Assembly: GCF_000002875.2 (NCBI RefSeq) | Contig: NC_009402.2 | Span: forward strand, 183,501-247,500 | Direction of reading: 5' to 3' | DNA length: 64,000 nucleotides | DNA from: Leishmania infantum JPCM5 | Taxonomy: Eukaryota; Euglenozoa; Kinetoplastea; Trypanosomatida; Trypanosomatidae | Shown: positions 1-11,076 of the stretch, piece after piece | Position numbering within the stretch: position 1 is the stretch's first letter | How the letters are laid out: every line of letters starts with the position of its first letter | The notes under the pieces: model-generated | Database searches by the model: none | Seen by the model: the letters and a program-made list of their open reading frames with translations, nothing else | What the model was told of the DNA's origin: nothing | Program-made: the position numbers and the translations under genes

Positions 1-2032
1 GCTTATGTGTGGATGGGTAGGTATACGTGCACGTGCTAAAGGGAAAAAAAAGCGTAAATGATTGAACTATAAAGGAGTGTAACGGTGGCGGTTGGTAGTC
101 TGGAGTGTAGAAAACGACTCGAACGCTACGGGTGTGAGACATTTCCCGGATCGAGTTAAGGTTTAGAGCCAGTGAGGAAGAAAAGGAGAAGGTAGATGAG
201 CGCCAAGAGCGACCATTTCACATCAACGCCGTCGGCGTGGTTGGCCGCGGCATTTCTGCGCCGGTAAGGGGGGTGGTGGCCGTCGCCGCGGTGTCCTAGC
301 CGCAAAACTGCAGTGAGCACCAAACTTGAGGTCCTCCGCGTCTCCTCTCCTCACTCGTTCATCCACCATCGCTTGTAGCAGTATCAAGAAAGGAAAACCA
401 ATACGGCACCGGCCACACCCAGAAAGTGCACAGCACGCCATGATGAGCGCGCAGTGAGGCATAGGTGCTCTTCTTGATTCTAAGCGCTGGCACAAGGGCG
501 CCCACCCCCCATGAACGCGTTTCACTTGCGATGTTGCCTGAGTCGACTTCCTCGACTACACCAACTGCGTACGCATGCAAGGTCAGGCATCTCTTTGCGC
601 TTGTGTGAGGTGTCGCTTCTTCTCCGCGTCATGTATCCTCGCGCGGTGTACTAATCTGTCTCTAGCGCTCATACCCACGCATACATGCGGACAGTGGGAA
701 AGTCTAGAACATGCGGAGCTGGGCGGATCGATGTGGAGGGAGAGAGGTGGATGAAGAGTTCTGGTAGGCGGCACGACAGGCTACGTGGATGCTGCATGGC
801 ACATGTCTCTTTCCCTCTCTGCCTCTGTCTGTCTCTACGACATCGCAGCGGCGTCGTTTGTCGGTGGAGATAACAAAGACTTCACGGCGACCACAGCGTG
901 CAACCGCTCCCTACCCCGTACGCAGTCGAGGGGGAGGGGGAGGGGGGAGGGCGGACGAAGAAACGAAGCGTTACGCGTACAGCCCTACTTCGTTGCGCGG
1001 GTGAGGAGGCTGTATGCGCGACAGCTCCAAGGATGCGGTGGGTGCAAGGCGAGAGAGAGAGAGAGATGCACATAAAAGGCAAACAAGAAAGCAGAGAAGT
1101 GTGAGATAGTGTGTGACGATGTTTATGTTTGTATTTCGTTCCCATGAGGAAACATCAGATATGTACGTATATATATATATATATATGTATACATGTATGC
1201 TTGTGTGTACATACGCGCGCTCGCATCTATGTATACATGTGAAAGACGCAGACGGCGTGGAAGGTAGACGAGAAAGGAGTTAAGAGGGTGGCACGACATC
1301 AAGGTTTCAACTAGGACATCTCTTGTTGCGCTCATTCTTTCCTTCCTCCGCACGCAGGCAGCCTGCAAGGAGCGATTGCGGCGTCTTGCTGAGGTGCACT
1401 CGACCCCTACTACTGAGCTCTGATGCAGGCGGAACAAAATATCCGTCAAACTCTCTCGCGACGCTGCAAACTGAGCTCCTCAGACCCATGCAAGTCACAA
1501 GTGGGTGAGAAGGTCCGCCAGAGCACCAGTGCCAAGTAAACTTCCGCAGAATCTAGTGAGGTGCCGCGGAAAGAGGGCGTGTGGCGCAGCGCGTGTGCCT
1601 TCTCTTGCCCTTCCTTGCTGGCCCTCACCCTCTACGCTTGTGTGTGCGTGCGTGTCTATGTGTGTGTGTCTGTGTGTGTGTGTGTGGGGGGGGGAGGGGG
1701 TCTGTGACACGCTGGCGCTCCCCTCTTCTTCATCGTGGGCTTCTGCTGGTGAAGCGTTTGTATGCGGAGGGGTGTCTCACCGCATCTTACAAACCACATA
1801 AAAAGAAAAGCAAGAAATACTGATCGATATAGCAATCACACACACACACACGCACACGCGCACATCTCAGCATGCGGAGCAGTCCCATTCGGCCTGTCGT
1901 TTGCCCGGCGCCACTGGTGAGCACGACGCGACGCAAAGTACTAGCTTCTCATTCACCTGGGCTGAGCTCGCCGCCTCGTACACACACACACACAAACGCA
2001 CGTAGGGCTCTCGCTCACACTACGATTACGCC
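1..2032. other. Gene-poor spacer at left edge
   Basis: No convincing coding frame. The sequence holds a (TA)n run near 1170-1187, (GT)n/(CA)n microsatellites near 1650-1690 and 1838-1865, and a G-rich run near 928-953 of the kind that can form a quadruplex. The right part should contain the 3' UTR of the leftward-transcribed carboxypeptidase gene that ends at 2033. Short frames here translate to low-complexity peptides and look like chance. Confidence 0.6.
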
Positions 2033-3421
2033 TTATGCCAAACGCCGGTCGTGCAGGAAGCGGTGCACCATGAACAACGCGACCTCTGGCTGATCCATCG
2101 GTACCATGTGACCAGCATCGTAGATGCGCACAAAACTGAGGCCTCCGTAACTGCGCTCCTGACCAGCCCAACGACCGCTGACAGCGAACTCCACATTTGG
2201 CGCAGTATTGAAGCCGTCCGTACCAAACCACTGCAGTGCCTTGACCCACGCCTCGTTGCCCAGCCAGTTACATATGAAGTCCATATCACCGGCGTAGATC
2301 AACACACGAATGCCCATATCCAACATGTGTGGGAAGGTAAAGTTAAAGTTGCGCATGTAGTCCCTCTCGAAGAGCGCGCTGACCTCACCGTTACACGTGG
2401 ACCACTGCGCCTTAGCGCTGGCACCCAGCGATGCTCGGACGGTTGGCTTATGGTAAAAGTCGATCGTATTCTGCATCGGGTAGCACAAGTCGCCGATGCA
2501 CTGCTTGCGGATATCATAGCTGTTGCGGCCGGTTGCATAGTAATGATCCACGTACTCGGCCCAGAGCGCGGTGGCCACGCTGCACGACACGTCCGAGTCG
2601 TCGGGCCCCTCGTTGCACTTCTTCGTCTTCTCCAAGCAAGCTGGCAGCAGCGAGAGCATCTCCTCGTACGCCTTCTCGGTAATGCAGGGAGCACCCAGCT
2701 TCTCCTTGCACCAGTAGTAAGCGGTTTGGGCGTGGAAGGGGAGCTGCGTGTACGGGTCCGTGAGGCCGTTGCCGATGGCGATGCCCTTAAGATTGATGTG
2801 CAGGCCGTCACTGCGCTCGTTGCCCATGAGGATACGGTGGCTCACGGCAGGAACATAGTGCCCGCCATAGCTCTCACCAATGATGTAGAAGTCGTTCGCG
2901 CCCGTGATCGACGGCGACGTAAAGCGCCGCGCAAACAGCTGCAGGAATTTGTACATGTCCTCCGCAACCTCGCTCTGATTGTGCGCATAGTTGGACTTAT
3001 CGCCGTACGAGTAGCCCACACCGGTCGGCTGGTCCACGAACAGCAGGTACGCCTCGTCATTCCACCCGTAAGTATTGTGGTAGAGCTCACCAGACGTCTC
3101 GTTCATCATACAGGGGCCGAGCTCCGTGAGCAGGGCCATGCTGGAGCTGCACCCCGGGCCGCCCGTCATCCACATAATCACCGGCGGCTCGCGGAAATCA
3201 TTTGGCCACTTACGCGGGCCGAACAGCCAGTAGAAGTAGTGCTTCAGTGTCTGGTTGACGCCGGGAATGTTGATATAGCCGCTCGACTGCACCACCGATG
3301 GGTCGCAGCTCGCGTACCCGTGGTGTGGCGTGCTCGCGTACACGGTGCGCACGCACGCCCATGGCACCATCGTAACGAAGAGCGCCACTAGCAGCGCTGT
3401 GGTCGAGAGAGAAGACGCCAT
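2033..3421 (-). CDS. CBP1: Serine carboxypeptidase, S10 family, secretory/lysosomal
   Basis: A 462-residue serine carboxypeptidase (clan SC, family S10) that removes C-terminal amino acids, probably in the lysosomal or secretory route. Residues about 1-30 form a hydrophobic signal peptide. The oxyanion motif WMTGGPGCSS is at 85-94. The catalytic Ser is 184 in GESYGG, the Asp is 381 in AGDMDFICNWLG, and the His is 438 in DAGHMVPMDQP. All three sit in classic S10 contexts, and the length is normal for the family. N-glycosylation sequons include NQT, NET, NQS and NFT. The frame stays open for 131 more codons upstream, but a pyrimidine tract followed by CACAG lies just before this ATG. The splice acceptor would therefore fall 6 nt upstream, which makes this the likely start. 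Last gene of the minus-strand unit in the window. The symbol follows the usual Leishmania name. Confidence 0.95.
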   Translation of the reverse strand: MASSLSTTALLVALFVTMVPWACVRTVYASTPHHGYASCDPSVVQSSGYINIPGVNQTLKHYFYWLFGPRKWPNDFREPPVIMWMTGGPGCSSSMALLTELGPCMMNETSGELYHNTYGWNDEAYLLFVDQPTGVGYSYGDKSNYAHNQSEVAEDMYKFLQLFARRFTSPSITGANDFYIIGESYGGHYVPAVSHRILMGNERSDGLHINLKGIAIGNGLTDPYTQLPFHAQTAYYWCKEKLGAPCITEKAYEEMLSLLPACLEKTKKCNEGPDDSDVSCSVATALWAEYVDHYYATGRNSYDIRKQCIGDLCYPMQNTIDFYHKPTVRASLGASAKAQWSTCNGEVSALFERDYMRNFNFTFPHMLDMGIRVLIYAGDMDFICNWLGNEAWVKALQWFGTDGFNTAPNVEFAVSGRWAGQERSYGGLSFVRIYDAGHMVPMDQPEVALFMVHRFLHDRRLA

Positions 3422-5287
3422 GATATGCTGTGAGGAGAAGCAAGAACAACAAAGGAAGAAAGGGAGGAAAATGAGGAATACGACCGAGTGCTGATCCGGC
3501 CGCGTGTCGCTAGCCCACACACAACCGAAGAACGCGACAACAAAATGGGGCGCGATGTTTCGGGGGGAGGGGAGGGGGCGGTGCGTTTGCCTCGTCTCTT
3601 TGAACGACGCCAAGTGTGTCCTGGTGCCTCGGGCGTGTGGCGTGAGAAAGAGGTGCCTAAGCGTCTGCTGGGGCGGGGGGGGGGGCTGGAGAAATGATGG
3701 TTGCAGAGAGGGCGGCGAGCAACAGAGGGGATAGAAGAGTAGAAGAGATGACAGCACAAGTTTGCGCGTGCATGCCTGTCGATCAAGTGCCGACCTGACA
3801 CTGGGCCGTTTCACGCCTCATGCAGGGGGGAGGGAAAGGGAAAGGGGGAAAGGCGCTTCCCATACGGAGGGATAGCTGCGCTCACCTCACTTGCCACTGC
3901 GCCAAAGGGGGAGGGGGAGAGGGACAGTGAAGAATCTAAGCAGCGCGACACATCGGCAGTGAGATGCCTCACGAAAGGTCGGACCACGTCTTGAAAAATC
4001 TCGCGACGACGCCCCGGCATCTTTCGACCCTCGTCCGCTGCCCCTTCTTAGTAGCATTCACGTTTTGAGGGGTTGCTGTAATGCGGCACGCAACGTTGGA
4101 CGGAGCGTTGTTGCAGGCAGCCATGAAGACCAGAGTCCACGGAGACGGATTTCCAACACTAGGCGGGGGACGTAAAGCGCAGGCCACTCGGCAGCGCTCG
4201 TTTCGCTGCTGTATGGCAGGCGCTGCACTTTACACTTCTGATCCCCTTCCCCGCCCTCTATCTTAGCATAATACGAAAACCAAGAAAACGCTGCCGTTTT
4301 GGTGAGGCATGAGCACGCGGTGAAGGAGGGATCTTCATGCGGATGGTTGGGAGGGGGAAGGGTTGGAGGCAGCAGCAGTAAGGATAAGCATGAGTGGCGG
4401 CCGTAGCACACCTTTATCATCTGGTCGTATTCGCAGTGGCACACGCACAGGCAAGCGCGCGCACGCACGCACCACGTGAAGATGGAGAAGAAGACGTTGA
4501 GAGAGAGCGCGGGAGAGGCGCCTCCGCACATACATTAGCAGAAAACAGGAGGCAGCACCACTTATCATGAAGATAAGAAATAAGCGAGTACGGCAGCATC
4601 GCGTGCAGGCAGGATGAGCGCCTCTTTCCCTTCGCCATCGTAAGAGAGAGGGAGTTACACGGAGGCCATGGAGCGAGTCGACAGATTGGTCTCAGTCGAT
4701 CCGACTGGGGGGGGGGCGGTGTGTGTGTGTGAGAGAGACAACAAGCAAGTGAGGGTGGCGAAAGACAACAACCAAAGGCGGGCACAGAGAGAGCAGGCGA
4801 GACGGTTGGAAGGGAAGGGAGAGGAGAGGCAAGCATATGTAAAGATGGAGCAGAAGAGGCAGCGGCGCAGGCACTGGAACGACTGCTCCCCCTCCTCTTG
4901 CGCGCTCGCGCTCTATCCGCGCGCACACTTTGTGTCGTCGAGTACGCAAAATGAAGCGGTGCCCTCACGATACGTGCGCCCCTCGGCTGCTGCGTTGATG
5001 CCTATCGTTGCTCAACGGCCGTTCAACGCCGAGTAGAGTGCTCGATGAGACCAAAAAAAAAGTTTGACACAGACGCACACACACACACACAGACCAGCTT
5101 TCCTTCGCACGTGCACAGACCATCAGCGTCACGCGCAACACAAATGATGAACGAGCACTAGCATTCCAACGAGCTGAGGGAGGAGGAAGGCGACGGACAA
5201 CACGAGGCGCTTGTGTGTGTGTGTGTGTGTGTGCCCAGTATTGGAGGGAGATCAGCACTGATGGAGCCACCACCACCATACACACAC
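3422..5287. other. Intergenic spacer between TBCB and carboxypeptidase
   Basis: Holds the splice/polyadenylation signals between the two minus-strand genes. Polypyrimidine stretches on the minus strand appear as plus-strand purine runs. A (GT)n run lies near 5211-5233 and a short CA run near 5075-5092. No coding frame with recognisable protein features. Confidence 0.6.
3428..3470 (-). promoter_or_regulatory. Inferred trans-splice acceptor of serine carboxypeptidase
   Basis: On the minus strand a roughly 35-nt stretch rich in C and T ends in CACAG, with the AG at 3429-3428, six bases before the ATG at 3421. This is the trypanosomatid arrangement of a polypyrimidine tract followed by an AG spliced-leader addition site. 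It is inferred from sequence only. If used, the 5' UTR is only CATATC. Confidence 0.6.
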
Positions 5288-5986
5288 TCAGTACTCTTGA
5301 GGAGGAAAGTCACCCACTTCTACCTGATTTGGGCGCAGCACACCGCCGTACAGGGGCATGCATTCAAACAGCGTTTCCCCCTTCACCGTGCCGTTGGATT
5401 TGCCGACTGGCTCGTCAAACTCGACGCCGATCCAATACCCTGGCTTCAGCGCTGCCACACGTCCGACGTACCGCACCGTGCCGAGACGCTCGCCGGGTTG
5501 GCAACAGCAACGGTCACCCACCTTTATCTTGTCCGCCTCCGCCTTGTAACTGTCATCGTCCGGCCCGGACGGCACTTCGATGCCACCCTTCGCCATCTCC
5601 TCCCGCTGCAGGGCCAGCATACGCTCCTTGTAGGCGCGGAGATTGTCGGGCCGCTTAAGCCACTCCTCGTCCGTCATCTCGTACTTCTCTACCTTCGACA
5701 CGTCATCGTAGTTATCCACCTGCGCAGCAGGTCGAAGATCGACGACGTGAATGCGATAACCTGTCTCGCACCCGTAAAAGCCCAGCAGCTTTTCATCCTT
5801 CATGTTGCCCTCCACCTTGCAGTCGCGCGTGTCGTACAGCTCTAGCCGAATCTGTTCCGCCGGGATGCCAAAACGCGAGTACATATCTTCCCTAATGCTC
5901 TGCACCGTCTGCGCAAGCCCGTACGCCTTCTCCGGCACCACTCGCTGGCTCGCCGAGTGGGTGATCATTACCTTTACAATAGACAT
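5288..5986 (-). CDS. TBCB: Tubulin-folding cofactor B (Ubl + CAP-Gly)
   Basis: A 232-residue tubulin-specific chaperone B, which with cofactor E handles alpha-tubulin during heterodimer assembly and disassembly in the cytosol. An N-terminal ubiquitin-like domain spans about residues 3-85 (including IRLELYD and the ETGYRIHVVDL segment). An acidic/charged linker follows, then a CAP-Gly domain at about 157-225 with RYVGRV, WIGVEFDEPVGK and the CAP-Gly signature form GKSNG at 195-199, ending VLRPNQVEVGDFPPQEY. Length and domain order match TBCB. The C terminus stops at QEY, a variant of the acidic tail found in other TBCBs. The start is an ATG verified in sequence. Confidence 0.94.
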   Translation of the reverse strand: MSIVKVMITHSASQRVVPEKAYGLAQTVQSIREDMYSRFGIPAEQIRLELYDTRDCKVEGNMKDEKLLGFYGCETGYRIHVVDLRPAAQVDNYDDVSKVEKYEMTDEEWLKRPDNLRAYKERMLALQREEMAKGGIEVPSGPDDDSYKAEADKIKVGDRCCCQPGERLGTVRYVGRVAALKPGYWIGVEFDEPVGKSNGTVKGETLFECMPLYGGVLRPNQVEVGDFPPQEY

Positions 5987-7039
5987 GGCTTTCGTGACGC
6001 GCTAATCCGCGCGAGTAAGGGAGGGGAGGGGCGCACGAGCGCTATCGAGAGAGTCGTCCGGTGTGGAAGACGTCGTTGCACCGCGAACGAAAACAAACCA
6101 CAAAAAGATAGCGCAGGTGATCAGCGAGGACGCGAGAGGAGGGGAGGAGGAGGGACCCGTTTTCTCGGATGACGGATCGTGAGCAACGCCGTATAAAGAG
6201 AGCGACAAGGGGGGGAGTGGGAGGGGGTGGTGGTTGGTGGCAAAAAGAGCGCAAGCGTCGATGGCTACCATCCAACACTCGGCACACGCGCGTGCATACA
6301 CGCGTGTCTGCATCTGCGTCCTATGAGCATGTGCCTTCCTTTGCCTGTTTCCGGTTGCAAGCGCGCTTGTTTCAGACGCGCAAGCCGCACGGAGGCAAAC
6401 AGACTTGTACACGTGCAATGGCCGAAATCGCGCTTGCGGGCGTCGCCGTGGCTCATGGTGATGCTTCACCGATTTTGCTTTTTCTATCGTGTTTTCCTGC
6501 GTGTGCCTTGTGCACGCCAGAAGCTCAGCAAATGTACATACACACCAGCACACAAAGGAGTGAAAGCGGGCGGTGCGTCGACGTCCGGGGATGGGACACG
6601 GGGATGGCCGCGGAAGGGAGAGAAGGGAAAGGGCGTAACCTCTACCAGAGCAGGGCACGCAAACACTTGCGGCGCTATCTCACGCTCCAGAATGTTCTCT
6701 GACACTTGACGCGCCTCCCTCCTCCGCTAAAGCCTGCCCCCTCCCCCTCTGCGCATCCCATCGCGAGCCACTCCATCAACCACTCCATCGTTACACCTTG
6801 CTTCAGGCCTGCGAGCACACAACGGCGCGCCTGCCAACAACATGCAGGCCACCGAAAAAAAAAACACAAAAAGAAGCGTTCGCCACCGACACTACTGTAC
6901 ATCTCTCTCCCTCCCGCCCCCGTGGTTCCAGCTCGCGCGTCTAGCACGGCTTCGAGTCGCACGTGCATGCGTCGACAGTCATGGCGAGTGAGACTTGAAA
7001 ATGCCGCGGCCGACCACGGCCATCGGTGCCTCGGCGCCC
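5987..7039. other. Intergenic spacer PF20-TBCB
   Basis: About 1.05 kb between minus-strand genes. It contains plus-strand purine-rich runs (minus-strand pyrimidine tracts) near 6010-6030 and 6120-6160 that could serve trans-splicing of TBCB. Frames seen here are low complexity and unconvincing. Confidence 0.6.
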
Positions 7040-8902
7040 TCAGCACCAGTACCGGATGGTGCAGTCGCTACTACCGCTGACAAGGAAGTGATTGCTCGCG
7101 AGGTCGAACGTCACGCTCTGCACCGGGCCCTCGTGGCCCATCAGCTCTGTCACCACTGCCTCCTCCACATCGATAATCTTGATGGTACCGTCGTCGCTGG
7201 CGACCGCGACGTTGTGGCCGATGCCGTCTACCACGACGCAGTTGGCCGGCTGCGGTCCGCATTCGACGCGGAGAAGCTGTGCCATGCGACGGGCATCCCA
7301 GAGAGTGACGGCGCCTTGGGTGTCGCACGAAGCGAAGAGTGAGCTCCCCACCGGCCCGGCCGCCACGGACAACACGGCGGCACGATGGCCAGTGAAGGAC
7401 TGGACCTTGGTGCCTTGGCGGGCGTCCCAGACGGCAACGCACTTATCGGCGCTGCCTGTGAGCAGCAGGTTCGTACAAGGCAGCCAACTGACGGTGTTCA
7501 CCGCATCCTGGTGCCCTCGCAGTGTTTGCCGGCACACGCCCCGCTCCACGTCCCACACACGCGCCGTCTTGTCCAGCGCCGCGCTCGCCAGCAGTACGCC
7601 GGTGTCCTGGAACTCGAGGTCCCAGACACCGTCGGTGTGGGCGCTAAGGGTGGCGGCGCAGCGGCTAGTTGCAAAGTCCCAGAGTTTGACCGTCTTGTCG
7701 CCAGAGCCGGTGGCGAGCATTGTGCCACGCGGGTGCACGCCAACGCACGAGATCCAGTTGCTGTGCCCCTGGCCAGACACAATGGCGTCGCCAGTGGGCA
7801 GCGTCGAGAGGCGCCAGCTGCCGTCGTCGCTGCCACTCGCCACGACCGGCTTGAAGGGGTGCAGCGCGACACTCGTGACCGCCATCGTGTGAGCCTGAAA
7901 GAACGACTGCTCCACCCACTCCGTAGCCGGGGACTCAGAGGACGCGAAGCTCGGCTGTCCTTCAACAGCGTTGCCTGAAAAAGACTTTGCAGCAGTCGAC
8001 CCTGGAGGGTGTGGGCGATCATCAGGGGGCCACACAAACCCGTCCGCCTCCGCATCGACAGCCTTTGTGCTCGCCGGAGACGGCGACGACGCAAGTCCTC
8101 GATGCGCGGCCGCGTTCGACTTGCCGCTCGCGTGCGACGACTTCCAGGCACCAGCGCGCTGGGTCGCAGCCGGGGGCTTGGGTCCCGTTGCGGCGCCCTC
8201 AGATGCCTGCTGCTGCTGTCCTTCCAGCTCCGCCACCCTCGTCTCGAGCTGCTCTTTTTCTCTGCGCAGCTTGTCGCGCTCGATCGTCAAGAGCGACTTT
8301 GCCTTCAGCAGCTGCTCGCAGCGAATACGTGACTCCGTCAATGTCGGGTTCACCAGCTCGGCGTGTTGGCCTGCCTGCTTCAGCAGTCGACTGAGGCGCG
8401 CGTTCTCCTGCACTACACGCTGGTGGCTTGTGCGATGATACTCACGGTCCTTCTTCGCCTGCGTCCACTGCTGTGTGACGCGCGTGTTTAGCTCCGCGTG
8501 CTGGCGCAGCTCGCGCTCCAGCAGCTCGATGCGGTTTTGCAGCACCATCGTCTCGCGGTAGTTATCCGGCACCATTGGATTTGAAGGCGCGACGTTGACG
8601 GTGCCGGTGCCGCCGCCAGCCTTGCCATACCACTCACTCTCAAAGGCTTGCAGGGTGCGCGTCATGCCATTACGGTGGAGGAAGTTGCGAACAAAGTCAT
8701 CCATCACCTCTGGCACCCGCAGCAGCTGCGCTGTGGGCGGTGGAGGGACATCAAGCTGCTTCTGCACCTGGACGGAGCGCCGGAGGGTGTCCAGGTCCAT
8801 GTCTTCAGCGTTTTGCATGGCTTCCATCGGGCTTGCGCCGGGGCTGGAGAACGGGCGCCCACCCGCTTCCGTGACGAAGTCGGTTGAGGTTGTGCGGCTC
8901 AT
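7040..8902 (-). CDS. PF20: PF20/SPAG16-like axonemal WD40 protein
   Basis: A 620-residue homologue of PF20/SPAG16, a central-apparatus protein of motile axonemes required for flagellar beating in algae and mammals. The N-terminal segment VPEVMDDFVRNFL..GMTRTLQAFESEWY (about residues 63-92) is the LisH-like region typical of this family. Residues about 115-230 form a coiled coil. A low-complexity Ala/Ser/Pro linker runs to about 335, and seven WD40 repeats fill 337-620 with GH..WDF or WD-type endings and GHxxxV starts. The open frame extends 11 codons upstream to a TTG. The first ATG, at 8902, is used here (MSRTTS). Confidence 0.93.
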   Translation of the reverse strand: MSRTTSTDFVTEAGGRPFSSPGASPMEAMQNAEDMDLDTLRRSVQVQKQLDVPPPPTAQLLRVPEVMDDFVRNFLHRNGMTRTLQAFESEWYGKAGGGTGTVNVAPSNPMVPDNYRETMVLQNRIELLERELRQHAELNTRVTQQWTQAKKDREYHRTSHQRVVQENARLSRLLKQAGQHAELVNPTLTESRIRCEQLLKAKSLLTIERDKLRREKEQLETRVAELEGQQQQASEGAATGPKPPAATQRAGAWKSSHASGKSNAAAHRGLASSPSPASTKAVDAEADGFVWPPDDRPHPPGSTAAKSFSGNAVEGQPSFASSESPATEWVEQSFFQAHTMAVTSVALHPFKPVVASGSDDGSWRLSTLPTGDAIVSGQGHSNWISCVGVHPRGTMLATGSGDKTVKLWDFATSRCAATLSAHTDGVWDLEFQDTGVLLASAALDKTARVWDVERGVCRQTLRGHQDAVNTVSWLPCTNLLLTGSADKCVAVWDARQGTKVQSFTGHRAAVLSVAAGPVGSSLFASCDTQGAVTLWDARRMAQLLRVECGPQPANCVVVDGIGHNVAVASDDGTIKIIDVEEAVVTELMGHEGPVQSVTFDLASNHFLVSGSSDCTIRYWC

Positions 8903-9891
8903 ATATGCGACCTCGTGATCGTTCGGCTTTAGCAAGGGCCGCTAGAGCGAGAGAAGGGGAGGGAAAGCTAATGCCTCGGCGGGGGCGTATGCCACCCTCT
9001 ATGGATGAGCGCGCCTGCGCGTCTGTGGGAAAGGGGAAGGGAGGAGGGAGGGGGTAAGAGAAGCAGTGTGGAACGTACGCCACCCTCGACAATGACGATA
9101 CGGCCCTTCACGTTCCCGTGTTCGCACTGTCAAGGCACGCATGCGCGTGAGTGAGAATGGAGAGGCAGGGGCAGATAGCAAGAGGGAGAGACGAGAGTAA
9201 CGAGAGTAACGAGAGAAACAAAAAAAAGGGACGAGCAGGTGCGGTAGAGAATGAGAGAAAGGGGAAGTGAGCACCTATCAGATGCAGTGCGCCGATGTCC
9301 CGGTCTGCCCACTACAACCACCGCAACCCCTCGCCTTCCCACCCAACAGCCAAGGCAAAAAAATTAGAAAGGGAAAGGGATAGAACGCGTCACAGACATT
9401 CGTGACGTCAAGACAAGTCAGCCCGCCCTTTGAGGGGAAGGGGTGGTCTTTGCATATGTGTGTGTGTGTGTGTGTTGGTAAGTCCGATGTGCAAGACGAT
9501 CACGTTCACGTGAAAGGATCGGTACAACAGCTGCCATCTATACCACTGCCATCCCCCCTACCCGCACCAAGAAGTGTGCACAAGCTGTCGTGAAACTCTT
9601 CGCTGGGCGGAAACGCAGCCAAGCATGATTGGGTAGCGAAACCATTTTTTTCTTCGGGGAGGGGGAGGGGGGGGGGGCGAGAAGGCAGAGAGCACGGGTG
9701 CCGCACAGTCCTGTGGGCGAGTGTTTCGCGTAGACACGCATTACGACTGGAACGCAAAGGTAGACAAGCACAGAGGCATACACATACAGACGCAGCAAGC
9801 ACGCGTCCTTACATCGCTCTCACCTGACGCATGCTATACCGTGTTCTGTGTCGCGGCCGCTCTCCCTTCCGTCTCTCTTGCCCATTCGCTG
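8903..9891. other. Intergenic spacer UNG-PF20
   Basis: Spacer between minus-strand genes. A near-perfect short tandem repeat of CGAGAGTAA units lies near 9191-9215, a (TG)n run near 9455-9475 and a G-run near 9661-9678. No coding region supported. Confidence 0.55.
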
Positions 9892-11076
9892 TCAGGGTAG
9901 CGAAGCGTTCAATGGCAGCTGCCAATGCATGGGAAGGTGGCCCATGCTCTGCAGCGCCGCGTTGCACGCAGAGAAGCAGTGGCACCCAAACCAGCCGCGG
10001 CTCGCGCTCAACGGTGATGGGTGCACGCTCTCCAGGACAATGTGCCGGCTTGCGTCTATGAGCTTCTTCTTCTGCTGCGCGTAGCCGCCCCAGAGCAGAA
10101 ACACGAGCCGGTTGGGATGGTGCTGGGAAAGGTGCTGGATCACGGCATCCGTGAAGGCGGTCCAGCCACTGGTTTTGCTGTGCGAGTTGGCCTTGTGCGC
10201 CTCGACGGTCAAAGTCGCGTTCAGCATCAACATCCCCTGCTCCGACCAGCTCTGCAGGTAGCCGTGCCTTGGTGCCTGGAAGCCTGCGATGTCCGTCGTG
10301 AGCTCTTTGTATATGTTACGCAGGCTCGGCGGAAGCGCCACTTCGGGCAAGACGGAGAAGCAGAGCCCATGCGCTTGGTGGAGATCGTGGTACGGATCCT
10401 GACCGAGCAGGACCACCTTCAAGCCGCGAAATGGGCAACTGTTGAACGCGTTGAAGATGTCCGTGGCGGGGGGCAGTATGACCCTGCCCTTTTCCTTTTC
10501 GCCATCGAGAAAGCGCTCGATGCGGGCAAAGGCGCCACTTCGCCACGAATCAGCCGTAATGGGAGCCAGGAAGTCTCTCCACTCGAGGTTCGTGATTAGG
10601 CCGGCAAGCCAGCGGCTGCTGGTGGCAGCGGGCTGCAGCTGCGGCGCCTCGGAGCGTGCCGTGCCGGAGGAGGCACCGGCAGCCGCAGCAGCAGAAGCAC
10701 CGGCAGGCACAGCAGTGCCGCTGGAGACGTGCTTCGCCTTGTCAATGGCACCGCAGTCTTCGCTAGGTGGGAATGTCGACTCCAGCAGTGCGACCGACAC
10801 ACTCGCATCGAGGTCAATCGCGTCATCTCTAGAGGCGCCCTTCAGACTCTCCCCTTCGCGCTCCCTCGAGTTACCACGGCTGCAACCGCCCTCGCGCCGA
10901 GTCTTGGCGTGTTTCTTAGGCGGTGAGTCCGTCCGAGGCGTGGTGTCCTCCCCGTTCGATACCGAGAGCCACTGCCGCTGCCGCTGCCGCTCTCTGTCCG
11001 CGGCGACAGACACGTTGGCGGCAGCCGGGCCGCTGCTCGTGCCCTTCCGCACAAAATCGAAGAGCGTTTTCTGCAT
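9892..11076 (-). CDS. UNG: Uracil-DNA glycosylase, family 1
   Basis: A 394-residue UNG that excises uracil from DNA in base-excision repair. The catalytic core occupies about 160-390. The water-activating loop is GQDPYH (225-230, Asp227), the uracil-binding segment GMLMLNATLTV (Asn286), LLWGGYAQQK follows, and the DNA-intercalating/catalytic loop is HPSPLS (352-357, His352). The N-terminal extension of about 155 residues is low complexity. It begins QKTLFDF, which resembles a PCNA-interacting (PIP-like) peptide, and carries a basic PPKKHAKTRR cluster (52-61) suggesting nuclear import. PIP and NLS roles are inferences; the enzymatic call is firm. The start ATG was verified. Confidence 0.96.
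   Translation of the reverse strand: MQKTLFDFVRKGTSSGPAAANVSVAADRERQRQRQWLSVSNGEDTTPRTDSPPKKHAKTRREGGCSRGNSREREGESLKGASRDDAIDLDASVSVALLESTFPPSEDCGAIDKAKHVSSGTAVPAGASAAAAAGASSGTARSEAPQLQPAATSSRWLAGLITNLEWRDFLAPITADSWRSGAFARIERFLDGEKEKGRVILPPATDIFNAFNSCPFRGLKVVLLGQDPYHDLHQAHGLCFSVLPEVALPPSLRNIYKELTTDIAGFQAPRHGYLQSWSEQGMLMLNATLTVEAHKANSHSKTSGWTAFTDAVIQHLSQHHPNRLVFLLWGGYAQQKKKLIDASRHIVLESVHPSPLSASRGWFGCHCFSACNAALQSMGHLPMHWQLPLNASLP

Noticed and set aside
2051..3391. 446-codon plus-strand frame opposite the carboxypeptidase gene
   Set aside because: Antisense shadow of a GC-rich gene with no domain; the minus-strand frame has a full catalytic triad.
3422..3814. N-terminal extension of the carboxypeptidase frame (131 codons)
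   Set aside because: Low-complexity Pro/Ser-rich translation containing the polypyrimidine tract and acceptor. The signal peptide begins at the ATG at 3421.
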